A stretch of DNA of 64,000 bases from Miscanthus floridulus (taxonomy: Eukaryota > Streptophyta > Magnoliopsida > Poales > Poaceae). The position numbers and the translations under genes were made by a program. This document shows, in pieces, positions 23,481 through 36,658 of the stretch (position 1 is its first letter; each line of letters opens with the position of its first letter). Below the pieces are notes generated by a model. It was given only the letters and a program-made list of their open reading frames with translations, did no database searches and had not been told where the DNA came from. Location: contig NC_089582.1 of assembly GCF_019320115.1 (NCBI RefSeq), positions 123,157,259 to 123,221,258 of the forward strand. Reading direction: 5' to 3'.

Positions 23481-26190
23481 TTGATTGTAGGTACCATCAG
23501 CATTGGAGACTTGATTCAATTGATTTCATATTGATCATCATATGTGAGTCAAGATATGAAGCCTATTGCACATCCAACCCAATGCCAAGTGAAATTGAGT
23601 AAAGTCCAAAGTGCTATCAACATATAAGTGCTATAATTCAAGTTGTTGGTAATTCATTGGATATATTTGATGACTTGCAAATAATTGAGTTGAAGCTTGC
23701 TAGTTGGATGATCATGAGCTAACCAAGAATCTGCCAGAAAAGTGACAAATATTGGATTGATCTAGAGTCACTTTGATTGAAAGGTTCTCAAGTTGGAAAT
23801 ATGGTTATAAGTGTTTGAGGTATCTAAGTTTGGTTTTGAGAAGATCTAGAAGCATGACAAGCAAAGAGTACAAGGCCATTTGATTGTGGGGTGTACTTTG
23901 CACACTTTTGATACTCAAGATGAAGATCAAGATCAAACTTAAGTTGAAGATGAAGTTTAAGTTCTAGATATGATTAGAGATCATTTGGTAGAAAAAAGGG
24001 ACTTAAAGAAGGAATCAAGGTTACTCATCAAGTTATGTCCATCACTTGGATCAATCAATTAAGCTATTTCAAGTGAGTATTAAGAATGTGTCTTTAGAAA
24101 GAGATCACTTCTCCTAGTGTAGGGGCTTGCCGCCTATGTGTAGGTAAACTAAGTGTGGTACTTAGAAGGCTAACATAGAAGTGGTGATCCGAGGGACATT
24201 TGATATGCTTAGTTGAAGCAATCAAAAGGGTTGATCAAGAAAACCAAGCAACACCCAAAGAAAGCTATTTATGATATTTCAAGTGGTATTCCAAATAGTT
24301 CTCTCATGCAAGTAAAGATCAAAAGATGAAGCAAACCAACCACAACAAGAAAGTGCACTTGATCATACGTGGTATTCATTTCATATGGGTGAAGAGTGGA
24401 ATTCAAAATGGTGTCTATTGGTTTTCACCAAGCTTATAATTAGACTTCACATTGCTATTGGAGTAATGAATTAGAATCTATGTGACCATCCTCTACTCCA
24501 ACATAGCAAAGGTATCATTGTAATGTGCATGATCATTTCATCACTTACTAATATGCGGTTAGTGCATATAGTACATGCTTTATAGGATCATGCATAACAA
24601 ATGAAATGTCTAAATTCATAGCCTACCACTATTGCTTGAATGATTACTTGATCTAGTGGTTAGTATATGAATTTATTCATGAGCTAGTGAACCCAATTAC
24701 TTGACTTAATTTGGATTACTAACAAGTGACAAGTACAATATTGATAAGATAACTCTTGCAAGAGGTGTGAAGAAGTTTGTCATTGGTTTAAACCGGACTT
24801 GAAAGCTTAGGCAAATTAATTTAATTCAAGTCAACCATAGAAGCTCATGATAGTGATAAGAGTACAAGCATAAGACAACAATGCAAATGGATATCTAGTT
24901 TGTTTGTTACAAGTGGTATCTAGACTCAAGTATTTCATCAAAAATCTACAAGTGATGTCTAGATCAACTCACAAGTGATATCCTATAAGTGGTACTCATG
25001 AAGATAGCAAATGTTCAAGAAATGGTTCTTATTGATAAATCCAACAAGTGGTTACATACTAAAAGATTCTTTCAAATGGTATCACATCTACACATGGTAT
25101 CAATCATGCAAGACGATGGTTCCACAAGTGATCCTTAACTTTAAGTGATCATCAAATGATGAATGCATCCCTCACCTACAAGAGCTCAAGTGTATCAAAT
25201 GGATGACCCATGCTATCACATAGGGGGAGGTGTACCACAAATTGATATCAAAATCAAAGATCCTATGTGTGGTATCTCAAGAAGCCCTACACAAGATACA
25301 AGTGGTATAAGTTACAAGTGGTATCTTCAAGTGGTGTCATTCCACCAATCAAATGATGTCCATAAAAATGCAAGATTCAAGCCTCAACCATCTACCCTAG
25401 ACGTATACCATTACATCAATGAGAAGCTCACCTTTTATAGAAATTGATGACAAAGGGGGAGAAATTGTACAAAGATATGAAAGCTTTGAGATTGAGATTG
25501 TACAAAGCGGAGAGATAAGATATAAAAGCTCAAAGAAGTAGAGGTTGGACATGGACATGGACAAAAAGGGAGCAACATTGAAGAAAAGAGATGGATCAAA
25601 ATTCTTGGACAAGAGAAGCACACAAGTAGGGGGAGCAAGCTCATGAACTTTGATTGATTGCATTTGATATGTGCATATTCATGTGCTTGCTTACATTGCA
25701 TAAGCTTTCAAATTCAATATGCATGCTTGTGTGGTGTATGCTAGTTGTAGAACTTGAATGATGATTTGATAACTAGCATGCATAGGATGATAGCTAGACA
25801 CTTGGTATGCTTTTCAAGTAATGCTAGTACATTGCTTTTAATGTTGATCTCACAAGGTATCTAGTGCTTTTATTTTCAAGTGATATCTAGCCAACCATGG
25901 TGCTAAGGATGAACTTAAAGGTGCAACTCCGATTGGTACACGCTTTAAAGGTTTATTCTATACACCTTAGCATCATTTAGTAGTAATTACTCTCCCACAA
26001 TTTTAATCTATGTATATGTGCGAGCTTCAAATCAAACACTCTAGCACATATGTAGGGGGAGCTAATACTACCATCTCGGGTTTGTGGTACTTGTCCAAAA
26101 TCATTTTCACATGGTAAAATTGCTTGGGCAAGCAACATGAATCCAAAAAAGCTTAATTTCCATATCTTTGTAGAGTTGTCATCAATTACC
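23481..26190 (+). other. Non-coding interior of element A, copy 2
   Basis: Same content as 3313-6027: no pol motifs, the CAAGTGGTATC-like cluster (about 24903-25338) and the internal GGGGGAG tracts. The terminal polypurine tract is at 26191-26204. Confidence 0.65.
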
Positions 26191-26204
26191 AAAAAGGGGA
26201 AGAT

Positions 26205-28529
26205 TGAAAGGTCCTTGTGTGGTTTTGGTAATTGAGTGACAACCTAGGTGGACTAATTGTGTTTATATGAGATACACATGTGATTAGTCCATAGGTACAT
26301 GCGTGTGAGCAACATATGCCATGAAAGGTGAAAATGGCTTGGAGATGTTGCAAAGCTCACACATGTGATGATGAAGGAGCTCATTGCACATGAGACATGA
26401 CATTGAGTCATGTGATCAAGGCGGAGAAGATCAAGACAAGACTTGGCTTGATGGATTGGTTGCAAGCGTGAAGGGCAAGTTGGAGGCTTTGGAGCGATGG
26501 ACCGTGTGGCAGTGAAGCTTGAGTAAGACTTGGCGCCGATAGACGAAGGCAATGGTGAAAAGCAAGTGAAGTCAAGATTGATGAACCACTATGATCACGT
26601 GATGATATGAAGTGGATCATATCATTGTTGATCATATTGGTGCATGTGTTGCATCGACATTGGAAAAGATGGAATGGAATGCGCAAGGCAAAGGTATAAC
26701 CTAGGATTGAGTGGCGTGGCAAGTTGAGTGGCTAATCCTTTGGAAAATGATTGTGAAAATGCTAACACTCATACACATAGTAGTGTACACTTGGTGGTGT
26801 TGGCATGTTTATAAAGGAGATGAAGTTGGAGTTGATGTAGATCAACTCGTCGATGGAACGGGGTTGAGAAGGGTTTGAAACTCCATCGATGGAGTGTCCG
26901 CCCATAGAGTGCGGATAGTCCAACGGTGCCACTGGCTCCCTATACAAAAAAGACAGGGACTCATGGAGTGGACCAGACACTGGTCATGTAGTGACCGGAC
27001 GCTGGGGTCCTACGTCCGGTCAGTGGCGGCCGAGAGCGTGCAGGCGTCGGTCTTTGACCAAACTTTGGCGCTGGAAGTGACTGGACGCTGGCAGGGTGCA
27101 TTTGGTCAGGCTAACATACAATGACATAGGTGACATAGAGAAGTTGGAGAAGGACTAGACGCTGATGTTGCGTCTGATCATGACCGACCAGACGTGTCCG
27201 GTCACGACTGGTACCTTACTGGAAATGACTGGACGCTGGGGTTGCTGCGTCCGTTCAGTTTGTGCAGCTATGTCCGGTCATCACTTGACCATTGAGATCA
27301 AGTGACTAAGGTTGAATGGAGGTGACATGTGGCGAGCATCCATTGACCGGACGCTGAAGTCCTACGTCCGGTCGATACGACCGGAGCGTCCGGTCGTCTC
27401 GAAATTCGCCCAGTGAAGGGGTAACGGCTACTTTAGCCTGTGGGGCTATAAATAGAAGGGGGTTTCGGCCATGGCTATTGCTGAGCACCTCGAGGGACTT
27501 TTGTGTCCATGCTTGTGAGTGATAGGGAGCCCTCCATCTCACATATACTTGATAGTGATCATTCGATTATGTGAGAGAGCGATTCGAGTGCGATTGCATT
27601 GTAAGGTTGCATTGAGTGGCACTAGGTGATCGAGTTACAAGGCGGTGGTGCTTGTTACTCTTGAAGGTTGCCCCTCCTAGATGTCTTGGTGGTGGTCTCT
27701 GTCGAAGCCCGCAAGAAGCTTGTGCGGTGCTCCAGAGAAGAGCTTTGTGAGGGGCATTGTGCTCGCCCTGCGGGAGCCATGAAGAGCAACTCTAGTTGAG
27801 CGTGTCATTGAGCTACCCTCACTTTCAGGGTAGGTTCTTACAGTGCCCGACGTGCGGGCTTGGCGGGTGTTGCCAATTAGCCACCGAACCACCAAGTGAG
27901 CGGTCGACACAACAAACTAGCGTGTTGGCAAGCACGTGAACCTCGGAAGAAAAATCATCGTGTCAACCATGTTCTTCCCATTGGTTTGCAATCTCCTTTC
28001 ACAAGTTTGTATTTATATTTCATATACATTGTGCTTGTGTAGTTGCTCTTGTAATTAGTTAGCTTGGGTAGCTTACTAGCTACCTTCTTGTTTGTGTAGC
28101 ATAGAAGTAGCTCCTTTGCGTGGCTAATTTGGTTTATGTAACCTTGTTAGTCACATTACTTAGTTTGTATAGCTAAGTAATTGTGCTCTCTAATTTGGCA
28201 TTGGTTGCCTTGTTATTGAGCATTGCTAGTGAGCTTAGGTGGCTTTGTGCTTTTGCTTACTAGCTTATGTAGGAGCTCCCTTGTTGCTTGAAGTACTAGT
28301 GGCATATGTTTGTGTGACCTTACTTCTAGAATTGGTTAGGTGAGCTTTAGCTAGCCCGTCACCTTTGTTGCTCAATTAGTATCTTTGGAAGGTGCTAGAG
28401 AACATGAATAGTGGGGTGTAGTCTTGGCTAGACCGATAATTTTAATTTCACACTTGTTTCGGTTAGCCGACGCGATTATTTTTAGAAAGTACTATTCACC
28501 CCCCTCTAGTCTGCCATCTCGACCTTTCA
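26205..28529 (+). repeat. LTR of element A, copy 2
   Basis: Repeat of 6042-8366, offset 20163, with the TATA box at 27447. It appears identical to the first copy, in contrast to the several-percent divergence between the two true LTRs of element A. Confidence 0.9.
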
Positions 28530-29540
28530 GATCATACGGGGGAACATGGATTATTCAGGCTCTCCCTTGGGGTGTGCCCGACGGAATTCACTCGATGTAG
28601 CTTGCTTTTGGAGTGCTTAGTGTTTAGTGGAAGACGAGCACCTCCGAAGGTGTGTTATTTCGAACAGTTCTGCCACATAGAGCAAAGAGAAAGAAGTAGA
28701 AAACATGGCTGGCATCTAGTTCCCACTCTAACCATGGCTAACAAATAAAAAAAAGTCATCCATCCTCTCCAAATCCATCTCTTCTACCAAACACAAAATT
28801 ACAAAGCAATGATGAACCCTCTAACCAAACAAGAGATTGAATCATTCAATTTTAGAAAACTAGAATGGAACATTTGTCCTACATACCTCATCCCTAAACC
28901 ACACAAGTCACGTGGGCTTCAAGCTGCTATTACTATTAGACATGTCTATAACAAAAAAAACATAGTGCATTGTGAGACACAAGACTATAAGATAAAAGAG
29001 AATATGGATTAAACTATCGTAATATTTATGTTTTAGGTATACGAGTTAATTTAGACACAAAATTTTAGTTATTTTCTTAAACCAACATATAAGAGTTAAC
29101 CTCTTCTGCTTATCTTTTTGAGCGGTCCTTTGTGCATTTGTTGTTTAATGACATTGTTGACGACATAACCTTAATTATCACCTTGCTCCTTAGCTATAGG
29201 TGGTTGCTATATACATCATCGTCATCTAAACTGTTGCGTAAGGGTCGTTGATGTTCTTTTTATCTTATGATCTTCTCTTATTCATTACTAGCAAACACTT
29301 AACTGCAAAATGATAAACTTTATAGCATGTGTTTTAACAAAAATGAATTTGATTTTAATAATTAAATTCAATTTTAAATGTATGGCCCTGTTCGCTTCTC
29401 TTATAATATATACTTTTTAGCTTATTTTTTTAGCTGGAATAATGTTTCTCTCTCTCAACAAATCAGCCGGAACAATGTTTCGGCTTGTTTTTTCAGCGAA
29501 GCGAACGGGGCCTATATGGCTAGTTAACAAGGACGGATGG
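28530..29540. other. Spacer with MITE, copy 2
   Basis: Repeat of 8367-9377. It includes the MITE at 29384-29512 and the GATGG target site at 29536-29540. I see no gene. Confidence 0.6.
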
Positions 29541-32500
29541 TGTAACAACCCAAAATCCATACACCAAAAATCACAACTACAAAATTTTTTGTTGTTAAAC
29601 CTATGTGATGTTGAGTGACACATGTAGAAGCCGAACCCTAGTTCTGGATAAGATGTGACCCAACTAGGTTAAGATCATAAGCATAGCTTGGTTTTATGCC
29701 ACATGAGTAATTAAATTCCTAAATAAATAAATCATGCATGCATCCTTAATTCCACTTGTGATTTGGATTCTTTTGCCTTATGTGATGTTTAACTAACTTA
29801 CTTAATATTTATGATAAACCCTAATATATGGGATGTATTTTGACCACCAATTGAAACACCTTGTGGTACCCACTACATAACTCGTAGCTCAAGTTTAAAC
29901 TCTAACTAAATTTGAATCGAAGCAAAAGAAATAAAAGAGAAAGGAAAAGGAGGGAGGCAGCAGCTCAGCCTAGCCTGCCTTGACCGGCCTAGTTAGCCCA
30001 GCCAAGCCTCGCCCGCCCTTTCACATGCATAGCCGCTGACAAACCGGACCCGCCCATCAGCCGTCACGCACCACACGCCGCCGCATTAGAACAAGCTGAC
30101 AAATCGGACCCCATGCGTCAGCCACCCCAGCAACATGATCATCTTCCTCCCCACACCGACCTCTTCCTCGACCGAGGGCCAACCAGTGTGGCAGGTGCAG
30201 GCCAGGGGGTCATGCAAGAAGCATGACCCTATTTCCCCTTGCGCCGCGCCTATGCTACCGCACGCGAGCCATCAGATGCGCCGCATGCATCACCACTGCC
30301 CGATCACCATCTGCCATTGGAGCCCTTGGAGCTTAGCTATAAAAGCCAACGCCCGCGAGCCCTAACCCTCAGCCCGTTCACTGCCACCACTGGTGGCACA
30401 GCACCACACCGCGTTAAGCTGAGAGAGAGGGAAGAGGAAGAAGCAAGGAGGAGGAAGGAAGCTGCTGCGGAACCGGACCTCGCCGGAGCCAGGAGCGCCA
30501 CCCCGATCGGCTGCAACGACGTAGCTGCTCGGCACGGCACTGCATCACCTCATCACGGCCTCACCTCACCACTGCACCGCCATCCTACAGCCACGAGCCC
30601 TACGGTGAGCCACGTCGTTCGCCGCTCACCGCGCTAGCCGTACTCGCCATGAACTCCATCGCGTCCCCGCACCTGGGAAATGCAGAGGCGGAGCGTTCCC
30701 GCTCCTGGACACGTTGCGCACGAACCACATGCGCACCAGCCCAAGGCCTGACCTCACCGAGCTCTAGTAGCTTGAGAACACAGGCACGAACACACCTAGC
30801 CTCTCGGACACCATGAATGGACCATGTCGGAGCACGAGCTCTTGCTCTAGCTTAGCCAACCGGTAGCATAGAAGGACCACCACGACCCTCTTGTTGAGCC
30901 AAACGGAAACGCAAAGCAAAGGGAAGAAAGGGGGCGATGCCAAGCCCTCTGCTCGGGAATGCCAGCGCCGAGCGCTCTGCTTATGCCATGCAAACGCATC
31001 GCACGCATGCACGCGCTCACCATGGCCAGAGCACAACCATGGCGAGACCACCGCGTCTTCTACGTCGCGGTAAAGGCGATGTTGACACCCTGACTGGCTT
31101 TGCCAAGATGAGACCATCATGTCTTCTACGTCGCGGTAAAAGCGACATTGACACCCTGACTGGCTTCGCCATGACGAGAGACACACCGCGCCCATCTTAG
31201 CCAAGGAAGAAGCCCACCGAAGCCCTACGTTGCCGCACCGCACCTTGTCAGAGCGCCACCATCTCTGTTTTGCCCCCACCACCATGGCCGGAGCCACTGG
31301 GAGCACCAGGAGCTCCTTCAACACACCCACCATGGCCGTAGAAGCACCGTGGAGCTCACACGCTCCTCTAATTGGGCTCTCGCTACCACTATAGCCCTGT
31401 CCAAGCACGCCAATGAACCCACACCACCGTTCACCATGGTCGAGACCCTAGGAAGCCTAGCCACCACCTTGACCCCACCACTGCACTTGCCGAGGCTTGG
31501 CGACGCTTTTGCCTACCTTAATTGAACACCAGCGCCGCGGGTAAGGCTTGCCGATGACCTCACCGCCGACGGGAGCCCCGTCGGGGAAGAGTAGGGGATT
31601 TTTCCCTCGTTGACCATGTCCCGAGTAGCTCCGCCAAGCTCCAACGATGACCACATCATGCACGTGAACCAAACCCTAGAAAGGAGTAAGTGGACCAAGT
31701 CCTTCATAGACCAACTCTGCGGTCTATGGACCAACATAGGCGGGTTCACCATGAACCGCGCCTCACCTATCAGACATCGTTTGACCCTGGACCCACCTGT
31801 CAGCCGTAGTTTAGCTCAGATGGCGCCATGCTGACGTCATGCCGATGATGAGACCATGCTAGCATCAGGGACTTCAGCAATCTCTCCGACCACGATGGCG
31901 ACCACTCCGACCACCTCAGCAAGCTCTTCGACCACCCCCCGTGATCTCTCCGACCACCTCAGCGACTATAATGCGATCGTTTGCAGACTTGGAGGAGAAC
32001 CAGATGGACGAGGATCATGAGTACCGTGAGGAGTATGGAGACGACTACAGTGAAGGTGCCACATCCCACCCAACCCCGTAGCACCTATTACGCATGGCTA
32101 ATATAGAACTGCTATTGCTTTACTTTACTATTATAATCATATTGTGATAGGATTTGCATGGTAGTATGCTTACTTTATGGCCTCTACCTTGACGCAACCT
32201 TACCCCTGCATACCCTATCATTAGGCTAGACACACGCTTACTGCTATATTTCATTTACTTGTACTTCTACTACGCTTATACTACATTAATGCATGGTGTT
32301 ATCTGGGCTACGGGGAGAGTGCTGCGTGTGTGACTTAGGTGTGTGGAGGGTGAGGGTTGTGTCGACCAAGTTGGAGTATACGACGAGCCTAGGGCAAGTC
32401 TTGCCATGGGGTGCTACATAGGCACCCCTGGAATGGATACCTGTGGTGAGTAAATGGTATATGAGGTGGTCCTAGGTGTGAACCTGTGATGGGAGGAGCC

Positions 32501-33660
32501 CGGGATGGAGGTGCTATGGTGGCATGATAAATGGAAACCCTGATGTAGACATTCTAGCTTGGTCATCCCTAAGGACTTACTAGTACTCAGATTCACCAGG
32601 AAGCCTTACATACCACTCGCCCTATATGGTGCGGGACGGCCGGACTACTTGGTAGGATATTGCCACTACTGCTAGGTTGATAGTGGACAGTGTAAGGAGG
32701 TATAGGGCGCGGAGGATTTCCCCCACACCCTTTCGAGACTTCATGGAGACCTTGTGGACCCGGCTCATGACTCACAGTTTCAGCCACCCCAGACTAGACT
32801 TGGGGTGTACTAAGGCTAAATGGTAGAGTGGCATTATCCTAGGCTAGTAAGCGGCCGGAATCACCCCAGTTGACGATGGTCAGCGAAGAAGGCAGATCTT
32901 GTGGTTATGTAAAACCTCTACAGAGTGTATGGTTGATCGATCGATACATGTACTGACTTGTCGGCTATGGACCTTTCCTGGGTTTTGCTTAAACTAGATA
33001 GTGAGATGAGTCCTTCTCTTCTTCCCCCGTGAGAGAGTGTCGGTCGTAGCCAGGAGCTACAAGCCTTGAGATAGTGCCGAGAGGGAGTTGGCCTATCGAC
33101 TGAGCGATGGTATGGTAGTGATGTGGTGATGGTGTGAAGATGGTGGTATATCGATCTCTGGATCGAAACCTGGCTCTAGATGGGAATAGGATGGAATGTG
33201 AGTGGGAATGGTGTTAAAACTTTACCAACTATTATTACACACTTGATATGCTAATACATAGGAAACCTCAGCTTTATAGGTTCCTTTTGATTATACCCAA
33301 CTTACATCTAATTTCCACAAAGCGATGCTCATAAGGTGGGAGTGGCCAGTACAAATCATACTGATAAATTTTGGCACATAGGTTCTGCTGAGGAGTATAG
33401 CTCCGAGGAGTTTAACGGTTGAGGGGTTCGTTCCTATGCTCGAGTTTGGCGATCTTATCTTCAAGCTGTTCTGAATGAATGCTACTTTTGATTCCGCCAA
33501 TGCGGTAATGTAATAAAATATGTAATTCCACACTATTTGTACTCTGATATTATCGTTGTATGGATGTGGTATTTGACTAGAATTTGGGTAATATGATCTA
33601 CATTGGTCATATTACATTTTGACTCTGTGGATTTCCCTTCGCGGAAATCTAGTCGCTTCA
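29541..33660 (+). repeat. 5' LTR of element B, copy 2
   Basis: Repeat of 9378-13497 at constant offset 20163; TATA box at 30338. The primer-binding site follows at 33662-33675. Confidence 0.9.
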
Positions 33661-33819
33661 GTAGGTATCAGAGCCATACTTGACCGTAGGATGAAACCCT
33701 CAGAAATGGATGATAGAATAGGATGTGAACAGCCCTTCTTTCGGTTATATACCGACCCTGCATTTACTTTTATGCAAGGCTTATCTATTATTGACCTGCT
33801 AACACCTGTTCCTTAAAAC

Positions 33820-35091
33820 ATGCAGATGGCAACGAACGTCGACTGGTCGCCTCTAGGACCGCTACCTCTGGACCACGCCAAGCTTACCTTTGACCTATGT
33901 GAGCTCGGGGGTTTTGCATAGACCCTCTGCTGAGTTCTCGTCATGTTAGGAGTCCCCGACGAGCTTGTCAAGGTCACCTACACCGGGAAGCCAGCTCAGG
34001 AAGGAGGAATCAAAGGACCGATTGTCGCCTCAGTCGAGTTCCCAGCTAGCACTACCTTACCTTCTGTCCCAGCTTTCATCGAATTGATTATAGAGGACAC
34101 AGTCGAGGAGGGACTGCAAGCTATCTCACACAAGGCACTTCGTAGAGTGATGAGGGACCATTATGAGCACATGAAGACAATAGAGTTCCGTCTACTTCCC
34201 CAGGCCCTCGACCTCAGCCATACCCCTAGTGAGCAGAGTTTCGTAGCCGGTAGAGTTATCCTTGCCAAGGAGGACAAATGCCTTCACATCTTGGCTATCC
34301 ACCTACTAGAGCAGGATAGGTATGTGACCTAGCTAGAGCAGAGGAGACGTCAGGACCAGGCCTTTCTGTGGGAGTACCAGGAGTAAGACTCATAGGGAGC
34401 ACAGGAGCAAGCTAGTCTACTTGAGACAGTTGCCAAGCTATAGGACAAGCTCAACCATCATGAAGAAGTCCACAGAACTGAGGTCACAGACTTACAGGAC
34501 AAAGCCGCCAACCTAGGCAACAGGAACTGCTACCTCGACAGCAAGGTCTTAGAGTTGTAGGGAGAGTTGGATGACAAGAAGGCCGAGTTCAACCACCAAG
34601 GAGACAGAGAGAGGTCCAAGGGGATTGATATGCTAAAAATCCAATCTCGGAACAAGACCATGACCTAGGATTTAGAGGAGTTCAAGAAGAAGGCTGTTTG
34701 CAACTAGGGTCACCTGATCGAGGCACTCAGGCAGAACGAGTACCTACAGGACAAGTGTGAGAGGATATGGTAGGCTTGGCAGAAGTCTGACAAGAAGCAC
34801 CTCAGGGAGATGAAGGGTATGTGGGATCAGTTACCCAAGGAGATTCGCAGCAAGATAAAGCCTAGGATAGAGGAGTTCGAGTTAGCCCTGACTCGCCTCA
34901 ACCTAGATGCCTACCCTACCCTACCTGGAGCCAAGCCTACTGAGGAGCTCACCGATGCCTTGAAGTACGTGTCCTGACTTCATAAGTCTGACGAGGAGAT
35001 AGAGATCGAGAATAGTCGTATCCCAGCTGCGGTGTACAAGTTAGAGTAGATGACCCTACGTGGTCATGAGTCATGTCAGTGGCTTCCATAA
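33820..35091 (+). pseudogene. Coiled-coil ORF0 of element B, copy 2
   Basis: Same 424-codon frame and same stop codons as 13657-14928; the longest open piece is 33943-34332. Because every stop is shared, the decay happened before the duplication or assembly event. Confidence 0.65.
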
Positions 35092-35365
35092 GTTGTACCC
35101 CATGATGTACCCCTTATGAGATGTAATATAAGACACTATGCATAGTATGATTCTCATGAGTCTCCAAGTGTAGCTACTGGAGATGAAACTATGTAATAAA
35201 ACCCATGTAATGAATGTTTTGGATCTTATTGCATCTTATGGATCTTATTGCTTCTTTGTAATGAGTGTTGGATAGAATAAAAGTTTTTCTTTAAACCATA
35301 AAAATCATGTAACCATACTGAATTATAAGCACTTATAGCACAAACACTAAGAATCCCTATGATCT

Positions 35366-36603
35366 GTGTTGCAAATGTTGAACCACAGATCTGATCGCCT
35401 AATGAACCATGGACGTGCGCCCACCCCCAAACTAGTTGAACCAAATGGGGGGCATGGTGGCAACAACTGTGGCCATGGACGTGGAGGGATACCCTTCAAC
35501 CTGGAGAATACCCCACCGCCTGAGGAGAACATTCCGCCACCACCACCACCGAACTTGGCAGAAGTGATGGCACAACAGACTCAACTTCTTGCAGCTCTTG
35601 TTAATGGAGCAAACCATCACCAGGGAGGTTAGCAGAATGACTTCCAAAGGAAGCTGGAAGGATTTTTGAAGCTAAGGCCACCTACCTATGATGGCACCAA
35701 CTCTGACCCGCTTGTGGCCGATGACTGGCTCAAGGAGATGGAGAAGAAGCTTGACCTCACTACTTTCACCGACGATGAGTGTGTTGGAGCTGCCACACAC
35801 CAGCTCACAGGTGCAGCACATGCCTGGTGGGACAGTTTCAGTGATTCCCATGAGGACCCTACCAACATCTCATGGGATGAGTTCACCGAAGCATTCACTG
35901 AGTATCACATTCCCAAGGGTATCATGGAGGCCAAAGCTGAGGAGTTCCGCAACATCAAGATGGGAAAGGACAGGGTGATTGAGTACACTACTCATTTCAC
36001 CAACCTTCTACGCTATGCACCTTCTTATGTTGTGAACTCTGAGAAGGAGAAGTTGTAGTATTACCGTAAGGGACTTAACCCGCACATCAAGCTAAAGTTT
36101 GGCGGTATCGAGAGTAGAACGCTGCGTGCGCTGGTGGATCGCTGCATCTAGATTGAGAAAGACCATGCTGAAGCTAGAGAGGAGTACAGGGAGAGGAAGC
36201 GTAAGCCTAAGGAGTCCTTCCGTGGCCGTGATCGCAAGAGGTTCCACAGAGATGCACCACCCGGGGAACGCTCTCGCCATAATAGGGATGACAACCCTAG
36301 ATCGAGTAGGGGTAGTGGAGGCTACACCGCCAAATACTCCCACCCTGCTTAGGATCGTTACACCCAGGACTATTATGCTCAGGACCACAACACTTAGGAC
36401 CGTTTCAACCGTTCCCGCTCTATGAATGAACACCTAGCACAGAACCGCTCCGCACCAAGCACTGGAAACTAGAAGGCACCCGCACCAACCCCTACATGCG
36501 GTATGCCTTTCACCTACTTCACTTATGGCCAACTAGGTCATAAAGCCACTAAGTGCCCTCAGAACTCAGCTGCTCAGAAGTCTCAGTTCAAGGGATCTGC
36601 TAC
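35366..36603 (+). pseudogene. Gypsy Gag of element B, copy 2
   Basis: Repeat of 15203-16440 with the same stops and the same loss of both leading zinc-knuckle Cys residues. The Retrotrans_gag core is at about 35666-36058. Confidence 0.85.
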
Positions 36604-36658
36604 CTGAGGACGTCTCAACCATCTAGACGCTGAGGAAGCATAGGCTACCCCTGACGTT

